NCBI GenBank assembly: GCA_036703255.1
Contig: DATNPL010000222.1
Coordinates: 62,001-126,000, forward strand
DNA length: 64,000 nt
Direction: 5' to 3'
Origin: Drouetiella sp036703255
Lineage (GTDB): Bacteria > Cyanobacteriota > Cyanobacteriia > Elainellales > Elainellaceae
Shown here: piece after piece, positions 41,665-50,889 of the stretch
Layout of the letters: each line of letters starts with the position of its first letter
Numbering within the stretch: position 1 is the first letter of the stretch
Translations under genes and position numbers: made by a program
The notes under the pieces: generated by a model
What the model saw: the letters and a program-made list of their open reading frames with translations, nothing else
What the model was told of the DNA's origin: nothing
Databases searched by the model: none

Positions 41665-42999
41665 TCAAGCCCGCAACTCTGCCTGTAAAAAATCAATAAA
41701 CTGTCTGGCGCTGCGCCCCGATCGCCCGTTGTGGCGGGTTGCCCATTGCAGTGCCCGCTGGTCTAAGTCCTCAGGTTCAAGGGCGATCGCGGCCTGCTGT
41801 GCCAGGTGATGAACGATCGCTAGATAGGTGGTTTGATCGGCTGGCTCAAACGTCAAGGTCAGGCCGAAGCGATCGCTAAAGGACAGCTTTTCCTGAACAG
41901 TGTCCCAGGCGTGGATTTCGTCGCTGTCGCGGGGGGCAGGGCGATCGCCAAAAAACTCACGAATCAGGTGACGGCGGTTAGAGGTGGCATACACCACGAT
42001 GTTTTGCGGTCGTGCCGTCAGGCTGCCTTCCAAAACGACTTTGAGCGCTTTAAACGCGGCTTCATCTTCCTCAAAAGACAAGTCATCGACAAACAGAACG
42101 AATTTTTGCGGCACCGACCGCAGGCGATCGGCAATGATAGGCAGATCCTCAAGATCGGCTTTGGTGACTTCGATCAGCCGAAGACCGCGCTCGCCATATT
42201 CCCCTAACAAACTTTTCACCAACGAGGATTTGCCCGTACCGCGACTGCCATACAGCAAGATATGCAGGGACGCCGCGCCGTTGAGTAATGCCTCCGTATT
42301 TTTGAGCAGGGCTGCTTTTTGCCACTCATATCCTGTGAGATTTGCCAACCGAATCGGGTCAGGATGGGCAATGCCCGCCAGTTGTCCCTCTTGCCAGCGA
42401 AAGGCGCGATAGGCGGCAAAGATACCTGTACCCACCTGGCGATAATGCGCCGCTAAAGGCTCTAACAAAGTGGCCCAGTCTTCGGCAACGGCAAATTGTG
42501 CCGCTAGCGCAGCAGCAGAAGAAAAGTCCTGCGGAGGCAGATCCCAACTGACTGGTGCAGTGGGTAGCGCGCTGAGGGCTTGAACCCACTGGCTGATCTG
42601 CTGGCTCTTGCAGGTATAAAGTATCTGAAGCGATCGCAAATCTTGTCGTACTGCGGCTACAAGCGCTTCTGGAAGCTGGCTAAGCTCGACTTGCTGCACC
42701 TGCTGGCTAAACGAGGTGTTTGCCTTCAATACGTGAGATAGCAGATAGTCTTGCCAGCTTTGCTGACCCACAGCCATGAGGTTAAACCAGCGCCCATAAG
42801 CTTGCAAACAGTTTAAGCCTGCTCCTGCTTCTGTTGAAATCTGGGAAGCCTGGGAAGCCTGCGCCAGAGCCTCTAACACCTTGAGAAAGGCTTCACCGAT
42901 TTCGTTTTCCAAAATCGATTGATGCAGCAAAAGCGAAGCGGCCTGACGCTGCAATGTCTGGATGGCAGAGGGCAAAGTTGCGATCGGTACTAGAGTCAT
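41665..42999 (-). CDS. DUF815-family AAA-like ATPase
   Basis: 444 residues. The N-terminal about 200 residues are helical and variable. The ATPase has Walker A LLYGSRGTGKSSLVKSLL, Walker B FVLFVDDLSFEEDEAAFKALKVVLEG, a sensor region VVYATSNRRHLIREFF, and the characteristic DSDEIHAWDTVQEKLSFSDRFGLTLTF. These fit the DUF815 family of uncharacterised P-loop ATPases. Probably cytoplasmic. Function of the family is unknown. Confidence 0.9.
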   Translation of the reverse strand: MTLVPIATLPSAIQTLQRQAASLLLHQSILENEIGEAFLKVLEALAQASQASQISTEAGAGLNCLQAYGRWFNLMAVGQQSWQDYLLSHVLKANTSFSQQVQQVELSQLPEALVAAVRQDLRSLQILYTCKSQQISQWVQALSALPTAPVSWDLPPQDFSSAAALAAQFAVAEDWATLLEPLAAHYRQVGTGIFAAYRAFRWQEGQLAGIAHPDPIRLANLTGYEWQKAALLKNTEALLNGAASLHILLYGSRGTGKSSLVKSLLGEYGERGLRLIEVTKADLEDLPIIADRLRSVPQKFVLFVDDLSFEEDEAAFKALKVVLEGSLTARPQNIVVYATSNRRHLIREFFGDRPAPRDSDEIHAWDTVQEKLSFSDRFGLTLTFEPADQTTYLAIVHHLAQQAAIALEPEDLDQRALQWATRHNGRSGRSARQFIDFLQAELRA

Positions 43000-43314
43000 T
43001 TCCTTTCAAGCATTTCCTTCAAATCATGTCCTGAGCAGGGCTTAGTCAAGCGATGCTATCTCCTGCAAGACATTTCTGACCCTGCAAGATCATCTCTGAA
43101 TTGTACGGGGTTTGAATCATACGGGGTTTGAATCATACGGGGCGATCGCGACACGCGAGGTACAGCGAGCCTGACAAATTTTGCAGGGCTAAAAATTTTG
43201 TTTTGCAATGACCCAGATTTAATTTCCCCTGCCTGCGGTAACATCAATTGGACGTTGGCGCAACGGTCTAAAGGGGACTGACATTGGAGGTTCGTTTGAA
43301 GGTGTGTAGCATCC
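43000..43314. other. Intergenic region with a 16-bp tandem repeat
   Basis: The only structure is the tandem repeat TACGGGGTTTGAATCA at 43104-43142 (two full copies plus a partial third). Otherwise nothing was seen. Confidence 0.5.
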
Positions 43315-44241
43315 ATGCTAAACAAGCGTAAAGTGGGCAAGCGTGAGGTGGGCAAGAAGAGAAAACTGTCTCTGACAGTGGCGATCGTTGCGTTTATGGG
43401 TAGTTTTCTATCCTTGTTTTTGCTGTTTTCCTATTGGGTTACGCCTCGAATCCCTATTATTGGATTTCATGGCATTGTCGATTTAGATCATCCTGCTACA
43501 GGAGAGATTCTCAAGCCGATCGCGCAACGCATGAACTACCCGATGCAGGATTTAGAAAAGCTCTTAGAATACTTAATCCGCCACAACTACTGGTTTCTTT
43601 CAGCTCAAGAAATGCAGGATTTCTTTATAGATAAATCGCAGCTCATTCCTGTAGAGCACAAAGAACAACGGCCTGTCATGCTGACTTTTGATGATAGCTA
43701 TAAAACCGTTTATACCAACGTGATTCCAATTCTTGAAAAGCTGGAAAAGCAATATGGCCGCAAGGCAAAAATGGTTTTATTTGTGAATCCTGGAACCTTA
43801 GCTAGATCCGATCGCCCTTCTACCACTTACCTTAGCTGTCAAGACCTGCGATCGGGCTATGAAAAGGGCTATTACGATATTCAATCTCATGGGCAAAATC
43901 ATAAAGATCTAGCCAAAATTAGCGACAGCGAACTGCTAATAGAACTGGTTGCATCTCAGACCCAACTGCGGCACTGTATGGCAGGTCTAGCTCCCGCCAC
44001 AGATATCGCCGCTCATCTGGCCTACCCCTATGGCGATATGACGGATCACGTCACGGCGGTAGCATCTCGGTACTATCGTTCAGGCTATCTTTACAACAGC
44101 AGAATGCTGCGATTCTGCTGGCTAAAAGACCCCTACCGCATCTCACGGCTAACGGTAAATCGCGACAAATCAGTTGATCACCTTATCCAAATGCTTGATC
44201 AGTCGATGACTATTAAAAGCGATCGTCCCTGTAGTAAATAG
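43315..44241 (+). CDS. Membrane-anchored polysaccharide deacetylase
   Basis: 308 residues. A basic N-terminus leads to one membrane helix (LTVAIVAFMGSFLSLFLLFSYWV, about 20-42), likely placing the catalytic domain outside. The carbohydrate-esterase-4 (NodB) fold shows IIGFHGIVD, the first aspartates in MLTFDDSYKTVYTNVIPIL, the metal-binding SHGQNHKDLA and the later AYPYGDMTDHV. CE4 enzymes remove N- or O-acetyl groups from peptidoglycan, chitin or exopolysaccharide; the substrate is unclear here. Confidence 0.9.
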   Translation: MLNKRKVGKREVGKKRKLSLTVAIVAFMGSFLSLFLLFSYWVTPRIPIIGFHGIVDLDHPATGEILKPIAQRMNYPMQDLEKLLEYLIRHNYWFLSAQEMQDFFIDKSQLIPVEHKEQRPVMLTFDDSYKTVYTNVIPILEKLEKQYGRKAKMVLFVNPGTLARSDRPSTTYLSCQDLRSGYEKGYYDIQSHGQNHKDLAKISDSELLIELVASQTQLRHCMAGLAPATDIAAHLAYPYGDMTDHVTAVASRYYRSGYLYNSRMLRFCWLKDPYRISRLTVNRDKSVDHLIQMLDQSMTIKSDRPCSK

Positions 44242-44376
44242 ACGGTAAATAGTTTGATGTCAAATGGATAAAAAACAGGTTGAGATGACTTTTTGATAGG
44301 GCTTTAATCTGCTGAGCCAATCCTTTTTATGCGTTCAATCTTGACTTGAAATAACTTTTGCTAAACGAGAAACCTT

Positions 44377-45837
44377 GTGACCCCAGAAAATACGAAGATT
44401 CAGCCCCGTGTCGATGCCTTAGATGCTTTAAGAGGACTAGCAATTTTAGCAATGGTGCTTTCGAGCACCGTTCGCTACAAAATCTTGCCGACCTGGATGT
44501 ATCATGCACAAGTGCCGCCGCCCGATCACATCTTCAATAAAACGCTACCTGGCCTAACCTGGGTAGATTTGGTGTTTCCTACTTTTCTATTTGCGATGGG
44601 GGCGGCGATACCCTTAGCGCTCACTCGGCGGTTGGCTCAAGGCTGGTCAATGCCCAAGATTGTGCTGCAAATCTTCAAACGGGGGGCGTTTTTAGGGGCA
44701 TTTGCCATCATTTTGCAGCACCTGCGTCCTAATGCGATCGCCGCTGGTATGGGAAATAGCGTTGATGCTAACCCTAACCCCACGACCTGGCTTTTGGCGA
44801 TCGCAGGATTTGTTTTATTAGCCCTAATGTTTGGCCGTCTGCCGATCGCTTGGAACCTGAATCGCTATCAGTTTCTGATTAGTTTGGTAGGCTGGATAGC
44901 CTGCTTTTTCCTGCTTTCCAAAATTGACTATGGTGAGAAAGGATTCTCGCTCAATTTCAGCGATCCCATCTTAATCTCGCTGGCCAACATGGCGGTGTTT
45001 GGTTCTCTCATATGGCTATTGACCCGCTCAAACTGGATGCTGAGGTTGGGTTTCTTGGTTATTTTGCTAGCGCTACAGTTTGCCTCAGGCTCTCAGGGTT
45101 GGGTACAGATCCTCTGGAAATTCTCCCTGGCTCCCTGGATCTTTCAATTCTATTACTTGAAATATTTGTTTATTGTGATCCCTGGAACGATCGCCGGAGA
45201 CTTGATCCTTCAGCAGTCTCGCAAAGAGGTTATTCTCTTGGCTGATGAACCTGAGCAAATTACCTGGAGTCGATCGCAACTTACGTTGATTTTGGGTTCA
45301 ATGCTGCTGCTCTGTGTTGTGCTATTGGTGGGGCTACAGGCAAGATGGACGTTGGAAACGACTTTGATCAGCGCCGTGATTGTGATTGCCACCCAATTTC
45401 TATTCACAAAATCAGAACATCACGCAGATCAAACCATTAAGCAGTTTTATCAGTGGGGCGTTTATTGGTTAGCGCTAGGGCTATGTTTTGAACCGTTTCA
45501 GACAGGAATCAAAAAAGATCCATCCACCTACAGCTATTATTTTGTAACCACTGCGATCGCCTTTTTTCTTCTCATTGTGTTGACGATTTTGATCGATCGC
45601 TTCAGTCACAAACGCTATCTGAAGTTGTTGATTGAAAACGGACAGAATCCCATGATTGCCTATGTGGCGTTTGCGAATTTGCTTTGGCCTATCCTACAGC
45701 TTTCAGGTCTAGAAGATTGGATCATTGCCCACACGGAAACGCCGATTTTGGGCGTACTAAAGGGTGTTGCGTACACGCTGGCGATCGCGCTCTTCACCCA
45801 GTTTTGCACGCGACAAAAGTTCTTTTGGAAAACATAG
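44377..45837 (+). CDS. Multi-pass membrane acyltransferase-like protein (DUF5009/HGSNAT type)
   Basis: 486 residues starting at GTG 44377. The opening RVDALDALRGLAILAMVLSS and TWVDLVFPTFLFAMGAAIPLAL are the signature of the DUF1624/DUF5009 group related to heparan-alpha-glucosaminide acetyltransferase. About ten membrane helices follow, and the end (LLIENGQNPMIAYVAFANLLWPIL) resembles the family's last conserved NPxxxY segment. Members may move acetyl groups across membranes onto sugars. The preceding gene is a deacetylase, which suggests a joint role in modifying exported polysaccharide; that is inference. Confidence 0.88.
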   Translation: MTPENTKIQPRVDALDALRGLAILAMVLSSTVRYKILPTWMYHAQVPPPDHIFNKTLPGLTWVDLVFPTFLFAMGAAIPLALTRRLAQGWSMPKIVLQIFKRGAFLGAFAIILQHLRPNAIAAGMGNSVDANPNPTTWLLAIAGFVLLALMFGRLPIAWNLNRYQFLISLVGWIACFFLLSKIDYGEKGFSLNFSDPILISLANMAVFGSLIWLLTRSNWMLRLGFLVILLALQFASGSQGWVQILWKFSLAPWIFQFYYLKYLFIVIPGTIAGDLILQQSRKEVILLADEPEQITWSRSQLTLILGSMLLLCVVLLVGLQARWTLETTLISAVIVIATQFLFTKSEHHADQTIKQFYQWGVYWLALGLCFEPFQTGIKKDPSTYSYYFVTTAIAFFLLIVLTILIDRFSHKRYLKLLIENGQNPMIAYVAFANLLWPILQLSGLEDWIIAHTETPILGVLKGVAYTLAIALFTQFCTRQKFFWKT

Positions 45838-45907
45838 TGGCTTCTATGGCTGTACCTGTAGGGTAAGCATCGGAAGTCTAGTTTTGCGATCGTCCACTCG
45901 CATAAAA

Positions 45908-45945
45908 AAAGTGCAGAATCTATCGGATTCTGCACTTTGACTTTT
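45908..45945. terminator. Terminator between convergent genes
   Basis: AAAGTGCAGAATC (45908-45920) pairs with 45926-45938, preceded by an A run and followed by CTTTT. It serves the acyltransferase-like gene and the minus-strand gene at 45984. Confidence 0.65.
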
Positions 45946-45983
45946 GGAGGAGAGCATGAATGAAAACTGGCGTCTAGCAGTAA

Positions 45984-46376
45984 CTAGCAGTAAACGGTGA
46001 CATCTTCACCACAAATATCTGCTAGGTAGCAAAGGGCGCGAAAGCGCAAGGCTACAACCTCGTCGTAGAGGGGGTTAAGCTTGCAAAGCGGCGGAATATG
46101 CAGGATGGTATGACCTAAAAACTTGATGTCGCGCTCAAAAGGACATTGGGAAGGAATGTTTTTGCAGAGGACTCTAGCTAACTCAGCATCTTGAATTTCG
46201 ATGTTGTCTAGCCATTGCCGAATCGGTCTTAAAACATCAAAACCTGATCTTTGGGGTGGCATAAGAGGAGTCACGTTTGAAGCTTCAGCACTAGATTCAG
46301 CAGCTTTAAGTGGGTTGATCCAACCCCAGCTCACAAAAGTGCTATGTGCTGTTTCATGTTTCTCAGATGCTTTCAT
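45984..46376 (-). CDS. Mo-dependent nitrogenase C-terminal family protein
   Basis: 130 residues from the ATG at 46376, chosen because GAGG lies eight bases before it; a longer frame upstream to 46595 looks non-coding. The C-terminal half has PIRQWLDNIEIQDAELARVLCKNIPSQCPFERDIKFLGHTILHIPPLCKLNPLYDEVVALRFRALCYLADICGEDV, matching the Mo-nitro_C family (PF06967), found in cyanobacteria and named for a link to nitrogenase. Four or more conserved cysteines are visible. Many copies occur in non-nif contexts; no nif genes are near, so the nitrogenase link should not be assumed. Confidence 0.87.
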   Translation of the reverse strand: MKASEKHETAHSTFVSWGWINPLKAAESSAEASNVTPLMPPQRSGFDVLRPIRQWLDNIEIQDAELARVLCKNIPSQCPFERDIKFLGHTILHIPPLCKLNPLYDEVVALRFRALCYLADICGEDVTVYC

Positions 46377-46669
46377 CGTCTTTTCCTCTACTACTCCGAG
46401 ATACGGTATATAGGAAGCGAAAATCGCTAGAAGAGTTCCTAGACTATCTACAAGTGAGAAACCGCAATTACCGGAAGCAATACTATTTTTGGCTCTTGAA
46501 TTTGCGATTTCGTAGACTGTCGGTTTTCGCCTGGGGCAACTGGGTGATATGCAAATCTTGCCCGAGCCGCGATCGACTTTGACCTGTGAGATCACCCAAG
46601 TTTTGCGAAAACAGGGGCAGATGCCTCAGAGAATTCACAGAGGATTGACGAGAGAAACACTTAGGAACG

Positions 46670-48820
46670 CTATATCCCAGGCGGTTTAGAAGGCGATCGC
46701 CCTTCCCGGCGATTTTGAATGAGGATGCGCTCGAAGCTAAGAGCGGTGACACCCAACGTCACGATCAAGATGCCAACCAGCTGAATCAGGTGCAGTGCCG
46801 TCAGTTCGCCTGGAATGATGAAAAACGCCATCATGGCCGTCAGAACTGGGCTACTTGCCGCAATAATGGAAGCCCGCGCCGCCCCCATAAACCTTACCCC
46901 AAAGTTATTCAGCAGATAGCCCACCAGCGTCAGCACGCCTAAAATCAAGCCGCTGATAAACAGACCTAATCGGTCGGTCGGTGTCACCTGAATTCCCAGC
47001 ACAATCAGGCTAATGCTGGCGAGGATAAAGATTGAGACAAACTGAATCAGGCTAACGGGTACCGGATGCAGCTTGCGGAAGCTAATTTGCATCGAAATCA
47101 GGTAGCAGGCAAAAAATATGCCAGAGGCAATCGCTGCCCCCACGCCTGAACCCGAAAGGTTTGTGCTGGCCGAAATCTTGGGTAGGGCTGTCAAGATAAC
47201 TCCTGACAAGATGGTTAGCATGACAATTACCCGAAAGCGATTGGGGCGATCGCCAAACAGCAGCCAAGTCAGCGGCAGCGTCACGATCGGGTACATGAAC
47301 AAAATTGTAGTGGCTACGCCGGGGCCAATTTCGCTAATGGCAATGTAGAGCAAAACCTGCGATAGAAATAGGAAAAACCCGCTGCCGACGACGCTGTTAA
47401 TTAAACGGCGATCGTTTGACTCGAAAAAGTAGCGCGTGTCTCGCCAAATAGACGGATGCAGCACCGAACCCAACCAGGCCATCAGCGGCACTACCACGAG
47501 CATCCGCATCCATAAAATAAACAGCGAGCTGCCAAAACTGCTGATGTCAATGTAGCCACCGATCGGCACAAGGCCAAACAGCCGACTGGGATTGCCGACA
47601 ATGCCCACAATCACGTTGTGCAGTGACAGCGCCAGCGTGGAGCAGAGAACCATGATTAGCCCAAGCTGAAACTGCGACAGCTTACGCGAACGGGGCGATC
47701 GGCCGGGCACAAACGGTTCGGGTTCGCTCGGTTCTGACGCGATCGCATCAGGCATCGGCTGCTCTCCGGGCGAAGCAAGAGAACTTTGGGGCGATCGGCT
47801 GTGGGGTGGAGCCTCGGCAGCAAAAGCAGGCGCTGAGAGATCCGGCGGCGAAGAAGGCGGCGGAGTAGAGCCAGAGAAGTCAGAAAATATCGAGTCAGGA
47901 AAAGGATTGGTGCTGCCCTCGGCGATCGCAGGCGGGGGGAAGGCCGGAGAGGGGGGCGGAGGAACTAAAGGCGGCTCATGGGCAACTCCAGGGGGGAAAG
48001 ACTCCCCTAAATAGCCGCGATTTTCTGGGCTACGCGGCGCTTGGGCGATTTCTTGCTGAAGCTGCTGACTAATGCGGCTGACCAAAACTTCTAAGATGGC
48101 TTCGCCCTGCTGCCCCAATTCCTGCATGCGGCTAATTTGCTGCGACAGGTTGCTTTGGTAGCTGTTGAGGTCGGTGCGTAGCGAGGTAAACGTGCGAGTC
48201 AGGGTTTCATCGAGGGCGGCGATCGAGCGTTGAGTGCTTTCTAACTCACCTTTGCCTGCAATCTGCGGCAGATTAGCACCTGCCACGGGATAGCCGCCAC
48301 CCCTGGGGTCGCCCATCTGGCTCAACCGCTGGCTCATGGCAATTTGCAAATGATTCGCCAGGGCTAAGGCTAACTGTTTTGCCCAGGCTTGCTGCTGCGC
48401 TAACTGCTGCCGCGATAGCCCCACCTCATATTGCGACTGAAGCACCTGCTGCTGATTCTGGAGCTTCTCAATATCGTTGAGCAACCGCGACTTCTCGGTT
48501 TGCAGCCGCCGGATATCTTGATGCAGCTGCGTCACCAAGTCTTGCTGCAAAACCTTGAGATCTTGGGTCATCGATCGCAGCATACTGCTGGCTGAGCCAG
48601 CGTTAGCCGTCTCGATATCTGTTGATTCTGCGTCAGAGTTGGGCTGGAGTTCCGCCTCTGAACCCAGATTCTGCCCTAAATCTTCAGGTAAGTCTTCAGG
48701 TAAATTGTCCAGTCGCCCCATACCTGCGCCTCTTGCGTTTGCCATAGCTAGGGTGATGATATCGTCAAAATCTGCCAATGCACGATTCAGCTCCACCAAT
48801 TTAGCTGCTCTAGCTGCCAA
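46670..48820 (-). CDS. EamA/DMT-family transporter with long N-terminal coiled coil
   Basis: 716 residues. About 1-270 is helical and Gln-rich coiled coil (LQQDLVTQLHQDIRRLQTEKSRLLNDIEKLQNQQQVLQSQYE). About 275-380 is Pro/Ser-rich and likely disordered. From about 385 ten membrane helices form a drug/metabolite transporter fold with two EamA units, the first including SRLFGLVPIGGYIDISSFGSSLFILWMRMLVVVPLMAWLGS and the second FFACYLISMQISFRKLHPVPVSLIQFVSIF. Cargo is unknown. The N-terminal extension is unusual for EamA transporters. Starts divergently from the gene at 48899. Confidence 0.88.
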   Translation of the reverse strand: MAARAAKLVELNRALADFDDIITLAMANARGAGMGRLDNLPEDLPEDLGQNLGSEAELQPNSDAESTDIETANAGSASSMLRSMTQDLKVLQQDLVTQLHQDIRRLQTEKSRLLNDIEKLQNQQQVLQSQYEVGLSRQQLAQQQAWAKQLALALANHLQIAMSQRLSQMGDPRGGGYPVAGANLPQIAGKGELESTQRSIAALDETLTRTFTSLRTDLNSYQSNLSQQISRMQELGQQGEAILEVLVSRISQQLQQEIAQAPRSPENRGYLGESFPPGVAHEPPLVPPPPSPAFPPPAIAEGSTNPFPDSIFSDFSGSTPPPSSPPDLSAPAFAAEAPPHSRSPQSSLASPGEQPMPDAIASEPSEPEPFVPGRSPRSRKLSQFQLGLIMVLCSTLALSLHNVIVGIVGNPSRLFGLVPIGGYIDISSFGSSLFILWMRMLVVVPLMAWLGSVLHPSIWRDTRYFFESNDRRLINSVVGSGFFLFLSQVLLYIAISEIGPGVATTILFMYPIVTLPLTWLLFGDRPNRFRVIVMLTILSGVILTALPKISASTNLSGSGVGAAIASGIFFACYLISMQISFRKLHPVPVSLIQFVSIFILASISLIVLGIQVTPTDRLGLFISGLILGVLTLVGYLLNNFGVRFMGAARASIIAASSPVLTAMMAFFIIPGELTALHLIQLVGILIVTLGVTALSFERILIQNRREGRSPSKPPGI

Positions 48821-48898
48821 TATGCTGATTCCAGTCGCTTGAAAAGCCCGATGTTAGGCTGCTCAAGACTCAAGATTGCGCTTTGCTAAATTTAGCCA

Positions 48899-49282
48899 AT
48901 GTCCCTATTTATAGCTGCTACTCAGAGAGTGCGGACAGTGCATAATGTGTCAGGCCCAAAGTCAAGATCTAATGGGCTGAGTCAAGATTGGGGAGAGACG
49001 CCCTTGCAACCGCCCGATATTCATTTTCAAGAGCTAGAAGAACTGTTTCAGCGCCATGCTGCGGCTCTGGAGGCAGAAGTTCGCGCCTTGCAGCAAGCCC
49101 ACGAAACCGCCCAATGGCCTTCAGCCTGGAAACAAATCTATAACTGGAAGTTTGCCCGATGCTTTTCCCGCCAAAAGATCTGGCGCAACTGGGCAGCCGA
49201 TGCCGCCGCTTGGGGATTGTTGCCCGATCGGCAGTATCCTAACCGAGGCAATCAGGTGGGGTATGAGCCAAGCCAGGAATAA
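48899..49282 (+). CDS. Hypothetical protein, 127 residues
   Basis: Starts at ATG 48899 and includes IHFQELEELFQRHAAALEAEVRALQQAHETAQWPSAWKQIYNWKFARCFSRQKIWRNWAADAAAWGLLPDRQYPNRGNQ. A helical region and Trp-rich C-terminal half look protein-like, but I do not recognise a family. The first about 40 residues are less convincing, so the start could be downstream. A conserved-gene comparison would decide. Confidence 0.5.
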   Translation: MSLFIAATQRVRTVHNVSGPKSRSNGLSQDWGETPLQPPDIHFQELEELFQRHAAALEAEVRALQQAHETAQWPSAWKQIYNWKFARCFSRQKIWRNWAADAAAWGLLPDRQYPNRGNQVGYEPSQE

Positions 49283-49384
49283 GGCGATCGCTTTAGGGTG
49301 CCATTGCTTGATTTGAGTGCAGAAGACAAGGGATAACTATCTAAGCGTCTTAAGTCCTCTAAGTTCTTATAGCCAATTTACTTA

Positions 49385-49427
49385 GGATGTTTTTGGTGGC
49401 GCGCGGAGCGCGCCACCAAAAACATCC
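49385..49427. repeat. Snap-back palindrome, GGATGTT-GGTGGCGCGC family
   Basis: Arms 49385-49404 and 49408-49427 are perfectly complementary over 20 bases, loop GGA. It is closely related to 16734-16776, differing mainly at one arm position and in the loop. Confidence 0.8.
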
Positions 49428-49458
49428 CCGTTCTAATCATGCTGTCTACAGCTATAAG

Positions 49459-50835
49459 ATGCCAAAGCCCTCCCCATCCCCCATTCCTATGCCTTCTACT
49501 CCCAAAATCATTGTTCTTGACGACGACCCCACTGGCTCTCAAACCGTTCATAGCTGCCTGCTGCTCATGCGCTGGGATGTAGAAACGCTGCGGCTAGGGC
49601 TACAGGACGCAGCACCGATTTTTTTTGTGCTGACCAACACAAGAGCGATGACTGCCGAGAATGCGCTGGAGACAACACGAGAAGTCTGTCAAAACTTGAA
49701 GCAAGCCTTGGCGATCGAGCAGATTACAGATTTCTTGATTGTCAGCCGCTCTGACTCCACCCTGCGGGGGCATTACCCGGTAGAAACAGATGCGATCGCC
49801 CAAGAGCTTGGCTCCTTTGACGCACATTTCCTCACGCCTGCCTTTTTTGAGGGCGGCCGTGTGACGAAAGATAGCGTCCATTATCTAGTAGCGAATGGTG
49901 TGCGGACTCCTGTGCATGAAACCGAGTTCGCCAAGGATTCGGTATTTGCTTTCAGCCACAGCTACCTGCCGGATTACGTGGAAGAGAAAACTCAGGGGCG
50001 GATTAAGGCTAGCCAAGTTGAGCGAATTTTGCTGGCGGATGTGCGATCGCATCAGGAAGATCTCGTGCAGCGCTTAATGCAGTTCCACAACAATCAATGT
50101 GCTGTGGTTGATGCCGAGACGCAGGCCGATCTCAACCAGTTTGCTGCTGCGGTTTTAGCAGCAGCCTCTCAGGGGAAGCGGTTTCTATTCCGCAGCGCGG
50201 CTAGTTTACTAACGGCATTGGCAGCCCTGCCGCCCCAGCCGACCGCCCCAGAAGACATGATGACCTACACGCGCAACGGCAAGCCTGGAGCCGTGATTGT
50301 CGGCTCTCATGTCCAAAAAACCACTGAACAGCTGGAAGAATTGCTGAAAGCTGAGGATATTGTGGGAATAGAAATTGAGGTGTCCCGCCTACAGGGAGGA
50401 GAACAGGTAGACGTAGAAACAGCGCGATCGCACCTTCTCCAACAGACCTTAGAACAGGTTCACGCTGCCCATGCCAACAGCAAAACGCCTGTGGTTTACA
50501 CGAGCCGACAAGAGCTGACCTTTGATGACGCCCAGACCCGGCTCGACTTTGGCACTGCCGTTTCTGATCTGCTGATGGCGATCGAGCGTGGGTTACCCGC
50601 TGATATTGGCTTTTTGATCAGCAAAGGGGGCATCACCTCCAACGATACCCTGAGCACAGGTCTAGCCCTCAGGGCCGCTCGCCTGCTGGGGCAAATCTTG
50701 CCCGGTGTTTCTGCCATTCGCACGCCCGACGACCATCCTCAGTTTCCCCAAATGCCTGTTGTGCTGTTTCCAGGCAACGTCGGCGATCGCTACGCTCTAG
50801 CGGCTGTCTATCGACGGTTGAGGGGAAAGGAGTAA
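49459..50835 (+). CDS. Four-carbon acid sugar kinase family protein (OtnK/YgbK, DUF1537)
   Basis: 458 residues from the ATG at 49459, which is preferred because a longer frame starts inside the palindrome at 49385-49427. The family phosphorylates four-carbon acid sugars in catabolic pathways. Conserved segments: IIVLDDDPTGSQTVHSCLLLMRW, VLTNTRAM, IVSRSDSTLRGHYPVETDAI and the C-terminal nucleotide-binding part with IGFLISKGGITSNDTLSTGL. The cytoplasmic enzyme has no adjacent catabolic partner genes here. Substrate unknown. Confidence 0.9.
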   Translation: MPKPSPSPIPMPSTPKIIVLDDDPTGSQTVHSCLLLMRWDVETLRLGLQDAAPIFFVLTNTRAMTAENALETTREVCQNLKQALAIEQITDFLIVSRSDSTLRGHYPVETDAIAQELGSFDAHFLTPAFFEGGRVTKDSVHYLVANGVRTPVHETEFAKDSVFAFSHSYLPDYVEEKTQGRIKASQVERILLADVRSHQEDLVQRLMQFHNNQCAVVDAETQADLNQFAAAVLAAASQGKRFLFRSAASLLTALAALPPQPTAPEDMMTYTRNGKPGAVIVGSHVQKTTEQLEELLKAEDIVGIEIEVSRLQGGEQVDVETARSHLLQQTLEQVHAAHANSKTPVVYTSRQELTFDDAQTRLDFGTAVSDLLMAIERGLPADIGFLISKGGITSNDTLSTGLALRAARLLGQILPGVSAIRTPDDHPQFPQMPVVLFPGNVGDRYALAAVYRRLRGKE

Positions 50836-50889
50836 CATAAAGGCGTGTTCCCCGTCCTCTCTCACCGTCTTTGACGAGGCTGGCATTGC

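Noticed and set aside
46346..46582. Plus-strand frame with YRKRKSLEEFLDYLQVRNRNYRKQYYFWLL
   Set aside because: It overlaps the start of a well-supported minus-strand gene and lacks a ribosome-binding site or recognised family.
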